Source: Bradyrhizobium lupini
GTDB taxonomy: Bacteria > Pseudomonadota > Alphaproteobacteria > Rhizobiales > Xanthobacteraceae
Direction: 5' to 3'
DNA length: 64,000 bases
Assembly: GCF_040939785.1 (NCBI RefSeq)
Contig: NZ_CP162553.1
Coordinates: 1,240,001 to 1,304,000, forward strand
Position numbers and translations under genes: made by a program. Shown here piece after piece: positions 47,112-55,282 of the stretch; the stretch's first letter is position 1, and each line of letters begins with the position of its first letter. Under the pieces are notes generated by a model, which saw only the letters and a list, made by a program, of their open reading frames with translations, made no database searches and was not told where the DNA came from.

Positions 47112-47783
47112 CTAGAACGCGTTCCGCAGCAGTGGATACTTCGCTTCGAGCCCGTCGAGGCTGAAGGTGAACTCAACCAGGCGCTCGGGGGCTGCGACAA
47201 TTTCGGCTGCCGGCGGAGAGAACTGCGGCAGAAGCGCCGCCATCGCAGCCAGCGCCTTGGGCGCTGCCGTCGCGGCCGGCACCTTGGGCCCCGTCATCGC
47301 GACGGGCGCGGTGGGCGGCGCCATGGCAGCCGGCACTTGGAGCGGTGCCATCGGGGCAGGCGCGGCGACCCGCGCGGCCGGGGCTTCGGAGATGTCGGCG
47401 AGACCGCCCGGCTTGGGATCGAGCCTGACCGGCACGGCGGTCTCCGGGACGATGTGCACGGCCTTCGGTTGCACTGTCTGCGCCTGCTGCTCGCGCGGAA
47501 ACATGCGGGGCATGGTCGCCGGCGACCAGCCGAATGCGGGCGACACGCTCGCGGCCGCCGTGGCGACGTCAGCGCCGGTGGCAAGGGCGCGCCAGGTCTG
47601 GACGGCGAGCTTCGCTTCCTGGATGTTTTCGAGAAATGCGATCTCGGAGTGATAGCGGCGCCAGCGCCCGGTCTCGAACATCTCGGAGAGATGCACCAGC
47701 CGCTGCTCGGCGAGAGCGCACCAGCGTGCCGCAATGTCGCGGCCAATAGCCACGTCGCGAATAGCCTCTTGGCGATGTGTCAT
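47112..47783 (-). CDS. TIGR03809-like protein, convergent with the beta-helix gene
   Basis: A 223-residue protein. The first 75 residues are conserved-looking and helical: REAIRDVAIGRDIAARWCALAEQRLVHLSEMFETGRWRRYHSEIAFLENIQEAKLAVQTWRAL. The middle (~95-195) is low-complexity, rich in Ala and Pro with repeats like PAAMAPPTAPVAM. There is no signal peptide. It fits the TIGR03809 family, which is usually found near TIGR03808 genes in this group; function is unknown. Confidence 0.75.
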   Translation of the reverse strand: MTHRQEAIRDVAIGRDIAARWCALAEQRLVHLSEMFETGRWRRYHSEIAFLENIQEAKLAVQTWRALATGADVATAAASVSPAFGWSPATMPRMFPREQQAQTVQPKAVHIVPETAVPVRLDPKPGGLADISEAPAARVAAPAPMAPLQVPAAMAPPTAPVAMTGPKVPAATAAPKALAAMAALLPQFSPPAAEIVAAPERLVEFTFSLDGLEAKYPLLRNAF

Positions 47784-48265
47784 AAATCAGCCCGTCAGGA
47801 GAAAATACGGACGCGACGCAACGCAACGCACACAGATCAATTTAGACGCGACGTGAATATTTTGTGGAAAAGTTTTGACTTGTCCAGCAACGACGATGTT
47901 TTCGTCGCCAAACTCCGTAGTCGTGCGGAGATTCAAGCGGTTTTGGAGTCAAGCTTCGCACAAGCATAGCGCGCTTGCGGCGTGCCGGCGGAGCAGTGGC
48001 GATGAGTGAGCCACGATCTCTCAACCGGAAGCTGATCTCGCGCAGGCTTCGAGGGATTGGACGCCCAAAAGAAAAGACCCGTCCGGGGGGACAACCGGAC
48101 GGGTCGAGCCATATGGGCGCTTGGGGTGGATGGGCGCTCGCGCCTGATATGACTTATGGGGAGGGATAACCGCTCCCACATAATTTGGTCGTGGCAGCGG
48201 GCCGAACGTTCAATGCGGCGTTTGATTTTTCAACCTTCGCGCCGCGCGCAAAGTTGTCGGAGCCG
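47784..48265. other. intergenic region with a minus-strand terminator
   Basis: About 480 bases between two minus-strand genes. The part at 47820-47930 is AT-rich and probably holds the promoter for the TIGR03809-like gene. A strong hairpin at 48070-48105 ends a minus-strand transcript. Open frames here have no recognisable product. Confidence 0.5.
48066..48105 (-). terminator. intrinsic terminator on the minus strand
   Basis: GACCCGTCCGG (48076-48086) pairs perfectly with CCGGACGGGTC (48095-48105) around an 8-base loop. On the minus strand it is followed by TTTTCTTTT (48075 downwards). It lies 160 bases past the subtilase stop, so it ends either that operon or an independent small transcript in between. 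Confidence 0.8.
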
Positions 48266-49972
48266 CTATCGCGTCGCCGGCCTATCCGCCTGAGAAACCG
48301 TGGCTTTATCCTCGGTGCTCGACAACGAGGGTTGCTCTAATGCGCGGATGGCAGGCTCGTCGCGACGCTTCTCGATATCTTCACGTTTTGTTGTACCGGA
48401 TGCGGCCGCGACCGGCGTCGCGCCGGCGGCGGGAACGGCCATGACCGCGGCAAACGCGTCGGCCTCGCCATCGCCGAACAGATCATCACGCCCGGGTGAA
48501 CCGAGGTCACGCGCCGTCTTCGCCAGCGTCGTGCGCAGCGCTTCCGGCTTCAAGGCGGAGTTGCGCTCGAGCAGCAGCGCCGCGACGCCGGAGACATAGG
48601 CGGCCGAGAACGAGGTGCCCGACGTCATCTGGTATTTGCCGTCAGGCGCCGGCAGGAAGATATCGACGCCGGGGGCCGCGACCGCGATGTAGTTGCCACG
48701 GTTGGAGGCGGTGAACAGCCGGTCCTGCTGGTCGGTTGCGCTGACCGCGATCACGTTGGGATTGGCGGCCGGATAGAGCGGCGGCGACTTCGCGCCGGCA
48801 TTGCCGGCGGCTGCGATCAGCACCAGGCCACGCGCGGCGGTCGCCGCGATGGCCCGCTCGATCACCGCGTCTTTGGGACCGGCAAAGCTCATGTTGACGA
48901 TCTGCGCGCCGTGCTCGGCGGCATAGTTCAGAGAGCGCAGGATGATGTAGGACGAGCTCTCGGCCCCGCCGGTGGTGCCGCCGAAGGCGCGGATGGCGAT
49001 GATGCGCGCCTCGGGCGCGCTGCCCATCAGCTTGGCATGCGCCACGATGGCGCCTGCAATGCCGGTGCCATGAATGTGCGGGCCTTCGGCGCTACCGAGC
49101 GCATCGAAATTGTCGGCAATGGAATTGGCAAGTTCCGGATGTCGGGCGTCGATGCCGGAGTCGATCACAGCAACCGTCACATTGGCGCCATGCGCGAGAG
49201 TATGTGCCTGCGGCAGGCGGAGCTTGGCCAGCGCATATTGCGCGGGATCTCCCTCGGTCGGCACCGACGATTTCTGGTCCTGAAGCAGGTAGCGGAAGTT
49301 CGGCTGGACCGAACGCACGCTGCCGTCGGCCGCGAATTCACGCCGCACCCTCGCGGAGGGCCGGCCGTCGGTGATGCGGAACAGTCCGAACGTCGCCCCG
49401 ATCAGCGGAAAATTCTCGGAGGACACGCGCGTCAGGCCATGGCGACGCGCAAGCTCGTCGGCCTCGGTCGACGACAGCCCGCCATCGATCTCGGCGACGA
49501 ATTCGTCGGCGAAGGTACGCAAATCCGCGGCGACGGGCGCGTTGTTGCCGCGCCGCTTTCCGGCGGTCTTCTTGCCCGATTTGCCCGAGCCATCGCCGCC
49601 TGCGTTCTGCTGCGCCAGGCATTCGCCGGCGGCGTCGCGATCGGGCGCGGTACAGGCGGGATAGAGGTTCGGGGAGTAGCGCGCATAAGGCAGCACCGGC
49701 GTCGGCCCCATCCGCGCCGAAATCCTCGTCGTCACGATCGGACCGGGACCGCGGCCGACGGCCACCGCTCTGGCTGCAACGCCCGGACTGACGCGTGCGG
49801 CGATGCCAGGAGAAATGGTCGGCATTCGGGAGGGGACGCTGATCGTCGGCGTGCGCATGATCGCCTGCGCCTGCGCAACCTCGACGCCGAGACAGGCGGC
49901 GAGCAAAAGCGCGGCTGCGACCGACGAAGCGCAGACCCCGGCTCTTACTCCACTTTCGGACTTGCGCGTCAT
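48266..49972 (-). CDS. secreted subtilisin-like serine protease (S8)
   Basis: A 568-residue protease. The N-terminus is a signal sequence; LLAAC (C27) could make it a lipoprotein, or cleavage may be after AQAQA. Residues ~155-232 look like a propeptide (DEFVAEIDGGLSSTEADELARRHGL, FGLFRITDGRPSARVRREF, VQPNFRYLLQ). The catalytic domain has D271 (VAVIDSGID), H301 (HGTGIAG), oxyanion N391 (AAAGNAG) and S454 (SGTSFSA). The C-terminal 60 residues are low-complexity. It lies 15 bases behind the anti-sigma gene in an ECF sigma operon, which suggests a signalling role for the protease. Confidence 0.93.
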   Translation of the reverse strand: MTRKSESGVRAGVCASSVAAALLLAACLGVEVAQAQAIMRTPTISVPSRMPTISPGIAARVSPGVAARAVAVGRGPGPIVTTRISARMGPTPVLPYARYSPNLYPACTAPDRDAAGECLAQQNAGGDGSGKSGKKTAGKRRGNNAPVAADLRTFADEFVAEIDGGLSSTEADELARRHGLTRVSSENFPLIGATFGLFRITDGRPSARVRREFAADGSVRSVQPNFRYLLQDQKSSVPTEGDPAQYALAKLRLPQAHTLAHGANVTVAVIDSGIDARHPELANSIADNFDALGSAEGPHIHGTGIAGAIVAHAKLMGSAPEARIIAIRAFGGTTGGAESSSYIILRSLNYAAEHGAQIVNMSFAGPKDAVIERAIAATAARGLVLIAAAGNAGAKSPPLYPAANPNVIAVSATDQQDRLFTASNRGNYIAVAAPGVDIFLPAPDGKYQMTSGTSFSAAYVSGVAALLLERNSALKPEALRTTLAKTARDLGSPGRDDLFGDGEADAFAAVMAVPAAGATPVAAASGTTKREDIEKRRDEPAIRALEQPSLSSTEDKATVSQADRPATR

Positions 49973-49987
49973 CAGCTTGGAAGCGCC

Positions 49988-50683
49988 TTACGGCGCCGCG
50001 ACGGCGAGGTTGACGAACTTCTCGCGCTGCATCTTGCCAAGCAGCGAGTTGAGTTCGTCACGGCTCATCGCCTTGTCGAACTGGAGGCGGAACATGCCGC
50101 CCTTGGCATCACCGATGATCGAAGCCTGGTAGCCGTCGAGCAATGCGGTGATGTCGGCGACGCGCGCCTCGGGCGTGAAGCGTACCAGCGCGCGCGCTGG
50201 CGGGACGGTCGTGCCGAGGTCGCGTGTGATCGGAGCGCTGGTCGAAAGCGAAGCAGTCTGGAAGGTCGCAGTCTGGGTCTGCGTCAACACCGCGCCGATG
50301 ATTCCGGCTTGCAGCACGAGGGCCATGGCGCCAAGGCTCGCCGACCAGGCGAGAGTGCGCGGCGACAGGCTCGCAAAGAAGGTGGCGATGCGCGCCGACA
50401 GCGGCAGCGAACCGGCCGCCCGCGCGGGCTCGGCGTCGATCGCCGCGAACAGCTTCTGCATCGCGCGCGCCGACGGAGCACCCAGGCTCTCGTTCAGATG
50501 AATGGTCTCTTCATACTCGCCGCGGATCGCGGCATATTGCTTCGCGAGCTCGGGATCGCGCGCTAGCGCCTCGTCGACGCGGCGCGCATCGCGCGGGTTC
50601 AGCGTGCCGGCGGCGTGCCACGGCAGCAGCAGTTCAATTTCACCGGGCTCTTGCTCCAGCATCTTCTTGCTCAAAGCCATCAT
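49988..50683 (-). CDS. anti-sigma factor with propeptide-like periplasmic domain
   Basis: A 231-residue membrane protein. The N-terminal domain (residues 10-85: EIELLLPWHAAGTLNPRDARRVDEALARDPEL) is typical of anti-sigma factors that clamp ECF sigmas. One transmembrane segment lies at ~112-134. The periplasmic end (163-229) reads as strand-helix-strand-helix-strand: ARALVRFTP, VADITALLDGY, ASIIGDAKGGMFRLQFD, SRDELNSLLGKM, FVNLAVAAP, the order of an I9/subtilisin-propeptide fold. The start overlaps the sigma stop by 4 bases. The subtilase follows. This architecture hints that the protease binds or cleaves this domain. Confidence 0.85.
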   Translation of the reverse strand: MMALSKKMLEQEPGEIELLLPWHAAGTLNPRDARRVDEALARDPELAKQYAAIRGEYEETIHLNESLGAPSARAMQKLFAAIDAEPARAAGSLPLSARIATFFASLSPRTLAWSASLGAMALVLQAGIIGAVLTQTQTATFQTASLSTSAPITRDLGTTVPPARALVRFTPEARVADITALLDGYQASIIGDAKGGMFRLQFDKAMSRDELNSLLGKMQREKFVNLAVAAP

Positions 50684-51249
50684 GGCCAGCCTCGCTCAAT
50701 GCCGGCTGCCTTCAGCAGTTCGGCCAATTTCTTGCGCGCATAGAACAAGCGCGTCTTCACAGTGTTCTCCGGGATGCCAACGATTTCGGCCACCTCTTCC
50801 ACGGATTTCTCGTGGTAGTAGACGAGATCGACGATTTCCCGATGATCCGGCGAGAGGCCCGTCAGACACTCCCGCAACGCTTCACTGGTATCCTTCTTCT
50901 GCACCGCCGTTTCCGGATTGTCGGACGTGTCCTCGATCGCGTTCGCGGCGTCGTCGTCCAACTCAAAATCCTTCCTGCGCCGAAGCGCAGACAGGGCCTT
51001 GAATCGGGTAATGGCCAGCAGCCAGGTGGAAACGGCGGATCGGCCCTCGAACTTGCCGGCTTGACGCCAGACGTCGAGAAATACCTCACTGATGAGGTCT
51101 TCCGCCGCCTGCTCGTCCCGCACGAGCCGAAGGCCGAACCGATACACCCTGACATGGTGCCGCCCGTACAGCACCTGCATGGCGAGCCGGTCGCCTTGAG
51201 CGATCCTGGCGATCAGGATCTCGTCCGAAGCCGCTTGTGTCACGCTCAA
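50680..51249 (-). CDS. ECF-type RNA polymerase sigma factor
   Basis: A 189-residue sigma-70 family factor with only regions 2 and 4. Region 2: MQVLYGRHHVRVYRFGLRLVRDEQAAEDLISEVFLDVWRQAGKFEGRSAVSTWLLAITRFKALSALRRR. Region 4: REIVDLVYYHEKSVEEVAEIVGIPENTVKTRLFYARKKLAELL, the HTH that reads the -35 element. It is first in the operon sigma/anti-sigma/subtilase; autoregulation is expected but no promoter was identified with confidence upstream. Confidence 0.95.
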   Translation of the reverse strand: MSVTQAASDEILIARIAQGDRLAMQVLYGRHHVRVYRFGLRLVRDEQAAEDLISEVFLDVWRQAGKFEGRSAVSTWLLAITRFKALSALRRRKDFELDDDAANAIEDTSDNPETAVQKKDTSEALRECLTGLSPDHREIVDLVYYHEKSVEEVAEIVGIPENTVKTRLFYARKKLAELLKAAGIERGWP

Positions 51250-51682
51250 AGGCCGTCTCGCAAGATTGGTCGGGTCGATGCGGCAGACGGTTCGACGGGA
51301 GGGGTAAAATTGTTCAGCCTACCGCAGTCATACGGGAGGCTGTGTGATCTACCCCACATACGCGAAATTTCCTTTTGCCACCCGCGGCTGGGCGCCGCGC
51401 TCAAGAACGGTAACATAGTAATGAAGCACTTTCCTGAGCAATGCCGTCCAGCATAGAGGGGCCGACGTGCATGGAACCTTAGCAGCCTAGCACGACATAT
51501 GTCTTCCGAAGCCCTGCTTTGGCTCGACCGCGTCGCACACGACGCCTCATGGCCGGCAAATTCCTCGGCCGCTCGACGTCCCCGCTCCTGCGCTGCACAG
51601 CGTGGATTCGGTTTCGAAGGATACCAAACCTAAAGGCTTGCCACGTAGATTTTTGGGCTGACATCCACCATTGGGCGGGACC
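51250..51682. other. intergenic region between the divergent ECF and diguanylate cyclase genes
   Basis: About 430 bases without a supported gene. A 61-codon minus-strand frame at 51479-51664 is arginine-rich and antisense-like. AT-rich patches at 51300-51420 probably contain the sigma-operon promoter. No tRNA, strong hairpin or repeat was seen. Confidence 0.5.
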
Positions 51683-52840
51683 ATGAGCACGGCTGCGACG
51701 TCCTTTCCCGAGAGGAATGCCGCTGAGGCCGCGGATCTCGCCCTGACGACCGCGGCTGCGGCACCCGAGGTCCTGGCGCGCCGGATCCGGCAGCGGCGCC
51801 AGATGTATGTCGGCCAGGTGGCGAGCTACTCGCTCGGCGCCTCCGTCCTGCTGCTCTACGCCTATGACGGCGTCATCTCCATGGGCGTTCCGTCACTGTT
51901 CTGGCTCGGCGGCCTTCTGACCATCGGAACCTTCACCGTGCTGTCGGAAGCGGGCTTCGGCGACCGGTTCGAGGATCATTACCTCACCGTCTTCCAGATC
52001 TCGGCGCATATGTCGCTGCAGCTGCTGTTCCTGCTCGCGGTGCCGACAGTCGGAGTTGCGTTCCTTGCCGTGCTGTTTCTGATCTTCGCCTTCGGCACGC
52101 TTCGTATGACATCGAGCCAGGCGATGCTCACCTGGGGCCTCGCCACTTGCGGGCTCGCCTTGGTCTTCCTCGCCTCGGACTTGCCAATCGGACTGCCGGT
52201 TACGACCCAGCTGCAACGGGCCGCCTCGATGCTGTGCTTCGTGCTGGTGATTGGCCAGTGCGCCTTCCTCGGCCTGTTCGGCGCCACGCTGCGCAAGATC
52301 CTGTACCGGCGCAGCATCGAGCTGAAGGCCGCCTATCAGCGCATCGAGGAGCTGGCGGAGCTCGACGAACTCACCGGCTCCTACAACCGCCGCTGCATCA
52401 TGCGGCTTCTCGACGCCGAGATCGAAAAATCGCGGCAGACATCGACCCCTTGCGCGATCGCACTCATCGATCTCGACTGGTTCAAGCGCATCAACGACGC
52501 CCATGGCCATCCCGTCGGCGACGAGGTGCTGCGCACCTTCGCAATCACCATTTTCGCCAACATCCGCCCGGCCGACTGCTTCGGCCGCTACGGCGGCGAG
52601 GAATTCTTGCTGCTGCTGCCGGGGACGGACGGCGATGCGGCATCGCGCACGCTCGATCGGCTGCGCGGCATCGTCGCCGATCTGGACTGGAGCGCATTCT
52701 CCCCGGGCATGCGCGTGACCATTTCCGCGGGCGTCGTGACGCTGCGCGACAACGATACCGCCGACACGTTTCTCGTGCGCGCCGATAGCGCGCTCTATTC
52801 CGCCAAGGCACAGGGGCGCAACCGCATTGCAACCAGCTGA
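51683..52840 (+). CDS. membrane-bound diguanylate cyclase (GGDEF)
   Basis: A 385-residue protein from ATG 51683 (MSTAATSFPERNAAE), with GGGCGGG upstream. About six hydrophobic segments lie between residues 45 and 210. A short coiled linker (YRRSIELKAAYQRIEELAELDELTGSYNRR) leads to the GGDEF domain with active-site GGEEF (RYGGEEFLLLLPG). RPAD sits five residues before it, an intact RxxD inhibitory site, so product inhibition by cyclic di-GMP is expected. IDLDWFKRINDAHGHPVGDEVL is the metal and GTP region. A DUF2336 gene follows 63 bases later. Confidence 0.94.
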   Translation: MSTAATSFPERNAAEAADLALTTAAAAPEVLARRIRQRRQMYVGQVASYSLGASVLLLYAYDGVISMGVPSLFWLGGLLTIGTFTVLSEAGFGDRFEDHYLTVFQISAHMSLQLLFLLAVPTVGVAFLAVLFLIFAFGTLRMTSSQAMLTWGLATCGLALVFLASDLPIGLPVTTQLQRAASMLCFVLVIGQCAFLGLFGATLRKILYRRSIELKAAYQRIEELAELDELTGSYNRRCIMRLLDAEIEKSRQTSTPCAIALIDLDWFKRINDAHGHPVGDEVLRTFAITIFANIRPADCFGRYGGEEFLLLLPGTDGDAASRTLDRLRGIVADLDWSAFSPGMRVTISAGVVTLRDNDTADTFLVRADSALYSAKAQGRNRIATS

Positions 52841-52903
52841 TCAATCCATTTTCTCCCGGCGCGACCGAAGCCGCTGCCGGGCCGAACGCGCCAGGACAGG
52901 GCA

Positions 52904-54007
52904 ATGAGATCTAAATCCGCCAAATCATCCGAGAATCTGCTCGAGGAATTGCAAACCGCGCTCTCGCACGGCACCGTCGCGCACCGGGTCGAGACGCTGC
53001 GCCGCGTCACAGATCTCTTCGTGGGCAACGCCTCGGACTATTCCGACGACCACGTTCGTGTGTTCGATGACGTGTTCCAATGCCTGATCGAGCAGATCGA
53101 GACGTCCGCCAAGGCGCTGCTCGCCGACCGCCTCGCACCGATCGCGGCTGCGCCGCCGAAGATCATCCGCACGCTCGCGCTCGACGAGGTGATTGAGGTT
53201 TCCGGCCCGGTGCTGTCGAAATCCGAACGGCTGGACGAGGAGATCCTGATCGAGATCGCGCGCACCAGGGGTCAAGCCCATCTCAAGGCGATCTCGCTAC
53301 GGCGGGTGCTGTCGGAAGCGCTGACCGACGTGCTGGTGACCCGCGGCGACGAGGACGTGGTGCAATCGACCGTCAGCAATCCGGGTGCGCAACTGTCGGA
53401 GGGAAGTCTCGCCGACCTCGTGACCCGCGCCGAGCGTGACGACGACCTCGCCAGTTGCATCGGCCTGCGGCCCGACTTGCCCCGCCATCATTATTTGAAG
53501 CTGGTCGCAAAGGCCTCCTTGGCCGTGCGCAGGAAGCTGGAGGCCGCGCACCCCGAGTTCGCGGACGACGTGTCCAGCGTGGTCCAGGAAGCGGCCCAGC
53601 GAATCCGCGCCGCCAGCATGACCAGGCAGACCGAGAGGGCGCGCGCGCTGGTGAAGTCGCTGCATGAGGACGGCCGCCTCACCGAGCTCCAGGTCGCCAC
53701 CTTCGCGGAGCAGGGCAAGTTCGACGAGACCAATGCGGGGCTCGCGGCGCTTGCGGGCGTCGCAGTCGAGACCGCCGAGACCATGATGATCGAAAGCCGG
53801 ATCGAGGGCGTGATGATCCTCGCCAAGGTCGCGGCCATGCAATGGTCGAGCGTCCGCGCCATCATTGCCCTGCGCGAGAAGCTCTCAGGCGGCTCGCAGA
53901 CCGACATGCTGACGCTACGCGACGCTTACGAGGCGCTGCGCAGCTCGACCGCGCAGCAGGTGCTGCGCTTCCACCGCATGCAGCAGGGCGCGACGCCGGC
54001 GGCGTGA
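52904..54007 (+). CDS. DUF2336 domain protein (intact)
   Basis: A 367-residue, almost entirely helical protein with no signal peptide. Family pattern: LLEELQTALSHGTVAHRVETLRRVTDLFVGNASDYSDDHVRVFDDVF at the start, then ALLADRLAPIAAAPPKIIRTLALDEVIEVSGPVLSKSERLDEEILIEIA and a C-terminal EGVMILAKVAAMQWSSVRAIIALRE. DUF2336 proteins look like HEAT-type repeat scaffolds; function is unknown. A second, frame-broken member is at 18188. The position right after a diguanylate cyclase may mean joint expression. Confidence 0.9.
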   Translation: MRSKSAKSSENLLEELQTALSHGTVAHRVETLRRVTDLFVGNASDYSDDHVRVFDDVFQCLIEQIETSAKALLADRLAPIAAAPPKIIRTLALDEVIEVSGPVLSKSERLDEEILIEIARTRGQAHLKAISLRRVLSEALTDVLVTRGDEDVVQSTVSNPGAQLSEGSLADLVTRAERDDDLASCIGLRPDLPRHHYLKLVAKASLAVRRKLEAAHPEFADDVSSVVQEAAQRIRAASMTRQTERARALVKSLHEDGRLTELQVATFAEQGKFDETNAGLAALAGVAVETAETMMIESRIEGVMILAKVAAMQWSSVRAIIALREKLSGGSQTDMLTLRDAYEALRSSTAQQVLRFHRMQQGATPAA

Positions 54008-54017
54008 AGCCGGCGAG

Positions 54018-54656
54018 CTAGTAGCGTAGGACCCTCGCCCCCACGAGCGCGCCAATTGCCGCCACCAACGCGGTGGCGAGCGTGTACCAGGTCGCGACGA
54101 ACAGCGGCGAGTCGTCGGTGCAGTGTGAAGCGTACAGCGTCGCGGCGAGCCCGGCCGACACCAGGCCGGCGAGAGCCCCGGCGAGCGCCGGATGGGACGG
54201 CGCGCCGTGACGCAGGCCGAACAGGGCCCCAGCAAGCAGCGGCAGCGACATCGCAGGGATTGCGAACAGGCATACCCTGGAATTCTTGCCCACCAGTCGC
54301 ATCGTCATCGGCATGGCCGGCGCCATCATCGCCTCGCTGCCGATCGCCACCGCGAGCAGCCCGACCGGCAGCAGCAGTAGCCAGCCCCAGCCACGCAGCA
54401 AGGCCTCGGGACGCGACAGATGCAGGCTGACGATGATCGCCGGGATCGCGAGCGACAGCGTGACCGCGAACTTCATGTCGAAGAACGGGTTGTGCATCGC
54501 GCTCATCACGTCGTGACGCACACCGAGAAAGGTGGCGAAGATCAGGATCGACAGCGGCGCAGCGACCAGCAGCGCCATGGTCAGCACCGCGCCGACGCGC
54601 GGCGGACGATGGGCGTTGTCGGCCGCGAGCGAGCGAATGAGTTGATCGGTGTCCAT
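54018..54656 (-). CDS. NrsF-like (DUF1109) anti-sigma membrane protein
   Basis: A 212-residue protein with six hydrophobic segments starting at ATG 54656 (MDTDQLIRSLAADNAHRPP). The first 20 cytoplasmic residues match DUF1109 anti-sigma factors. Membrane spans include VGAVLTMALLVAAPLSILIFATFLGV, FAVTLSLAIPAIIVSLHL, WLLLLPVGLLAVAIG and PALAGALAGLVSAGLAATLYASHC. Cysteines in ASHCTDD and SRVCLF lie in or near the membrane; in Caulobacter NrsF, cysteines are linked to sensing of heavy metals. It starts 2 bases after the sigma gene ends. Confidence 0.88.
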   Translation of the reverse strand: MDTDQLIRSLAADNAHRPPRVGAVLTMALLVAAPLSILIFATFLGVRHDVMSAMHNPFFDMKFAVTLSLAIPAIIVSLHLSRPEALLRGWGWLLLLPVGLLAVAIGSEAMMAPAMPMTMRLVGKNSRVCLFAIPAMSLPLLAGALFGLRHGAPSHPALAGALAGLVSAGLAATLYASHCTDDSPLFVATWYTLATALVAAIGALVGARVLRY

Positions 54657-54658
54657 GA

Positions 54659-55204
54659 CTACTGGTCCCGCAGTTTGGCAGTCAGCGCGGCAAGTCCGCG
54701 ATGTAGCGCGACCCGCACCGCGCCCTCGCTCATCGAATATTTCACCGCCGTGTCCTTGATCGACGTGCTGTCGACCGCGATCGACTGCAACACGTCGCGC
54801 TGGCGCTGCGGCAGCGTATTGAGCTGGCTGGCGACTTCGCCGGCCGAGACCGTCTCCTGCGGCGCCTCGCCCGGCAGGGTCTCGGCGAAATCGTCGATGT
54901 TGACGAAGATCCGCCTGCCCCGTCGCCGCAGCATGTCGATCAGCTTGTTGCGGCCGATCGCAAACAGCCACGGGGCGAAGGGGGCTTCGCTGTCCCAAGT
55001 GTGCCGCTTCAGATGCACCGCCAACAAAATCTCCTGCACGATATCCTCGGCCTGGTCGGGAGGCTGCCCGGCCCGAGCCAGGCCGCGCCTCGCGGCAGCG
55101 CGCAGCACAGGCGTGACCGCCTTCAACAGGCGATGATACGCCGCGTCATCGCCTGCCATGGCCGACCGCATCAGGCCGGTCCACTCGTCCTCACGTCCGC
55201 GCAC
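54659..55204 (-). CDS. sigF: ECF sigma factor, SigF-like
   Basis: A 181-residue ECF factor from a GTG at 55204 (MRGREDEWTGLMRSAMAGDD). Region 2 includes AAYHRLLKAVTPVLRAAARRGL, DQAEDIVQEILLAVHLKRHTWD and FAPWLFAIGRNKLIDMLRRRGRR; region 4 is LPQRQRDVLQSIAVDSTSIKDTAVKYSMSEGAVRVALHRGLAALTAKLR. The pairing with a DUF1109 anti-sigma matches the SigF/NrsF module of Caulobacter, which responds to chromium, cadmium and redox stress. A promoter resembling the SigF type lies 21-45 bases upstream, consistent with autoregulation. Confidence 0.92.
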   Translation of the reverse strand: MRGREDEWTGLMRSAMAGDDAAYHRLLKAVTPVLRAAARRGLARAGQPPDQAEDIVQEILLAVHLKRHTWDSEAPFAPWLFAIGRNKLIDMLRRRGRRIFVNIDDFAETLPGEAPQETVSAGEVASQLNTLPQRQRDVLQSIAVDSTSIKDTAVKYSMSEGAVRVALHRGLAALTAKLRDQ

Positions 55205-55224
55205 GCGCGCCCCTCACCATGCAA

Positions 55225-55249
55225 TTCGGCCGCTCTTTCAGTTTGTTAC
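55225..55249 (-). promoter_or_regulatory. SigF-type promoter candidate upstream of the sigma gene
   Basis: On the minus strand GTAAC (55249-55245) is followed after 16 bases by CGAA (55228-55225), matching the -35 and -10 elements reported for Caulobacter SigF. It sits 21 bases before the GTG start, so transcription would begin just upstream of the gene. Confidence 0.5.
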
Positions 55250-55262
55250 GCTGGCATCAGCC

Positions 55263-55282
55263 AGATCACGAATTCGTGATCT
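55263..55282. promoter_or_regulatory. perfect 20-bp palindrome between the sigF unit and the next gene
   Basis: AGATCACGAA followed by its exact mirror TTCGTGATCT. A 20-base perfect palindrome is unlikely by chance in GC-rich DNA and is of a size bound by dimeric regulators. It lies 14 bases upstream of the SigF-like -35 element, and about 215 bases upstream of the plus-strand gene at 55498. Confidence 0.5.

Noticed and set aside
48911..50566. 551-codon plus-strand open frame
   Set aside because: Antisense to the subtilase and anti-sigma genes, whose catalytic and membrane features are clear.
51294..51316. TGAAC ... CGTC as an ECF promoter for the subtilase operon
   Set aside because: The spacer is only 14 bases, too short for a typical ECF promoter, so it was not annotated.
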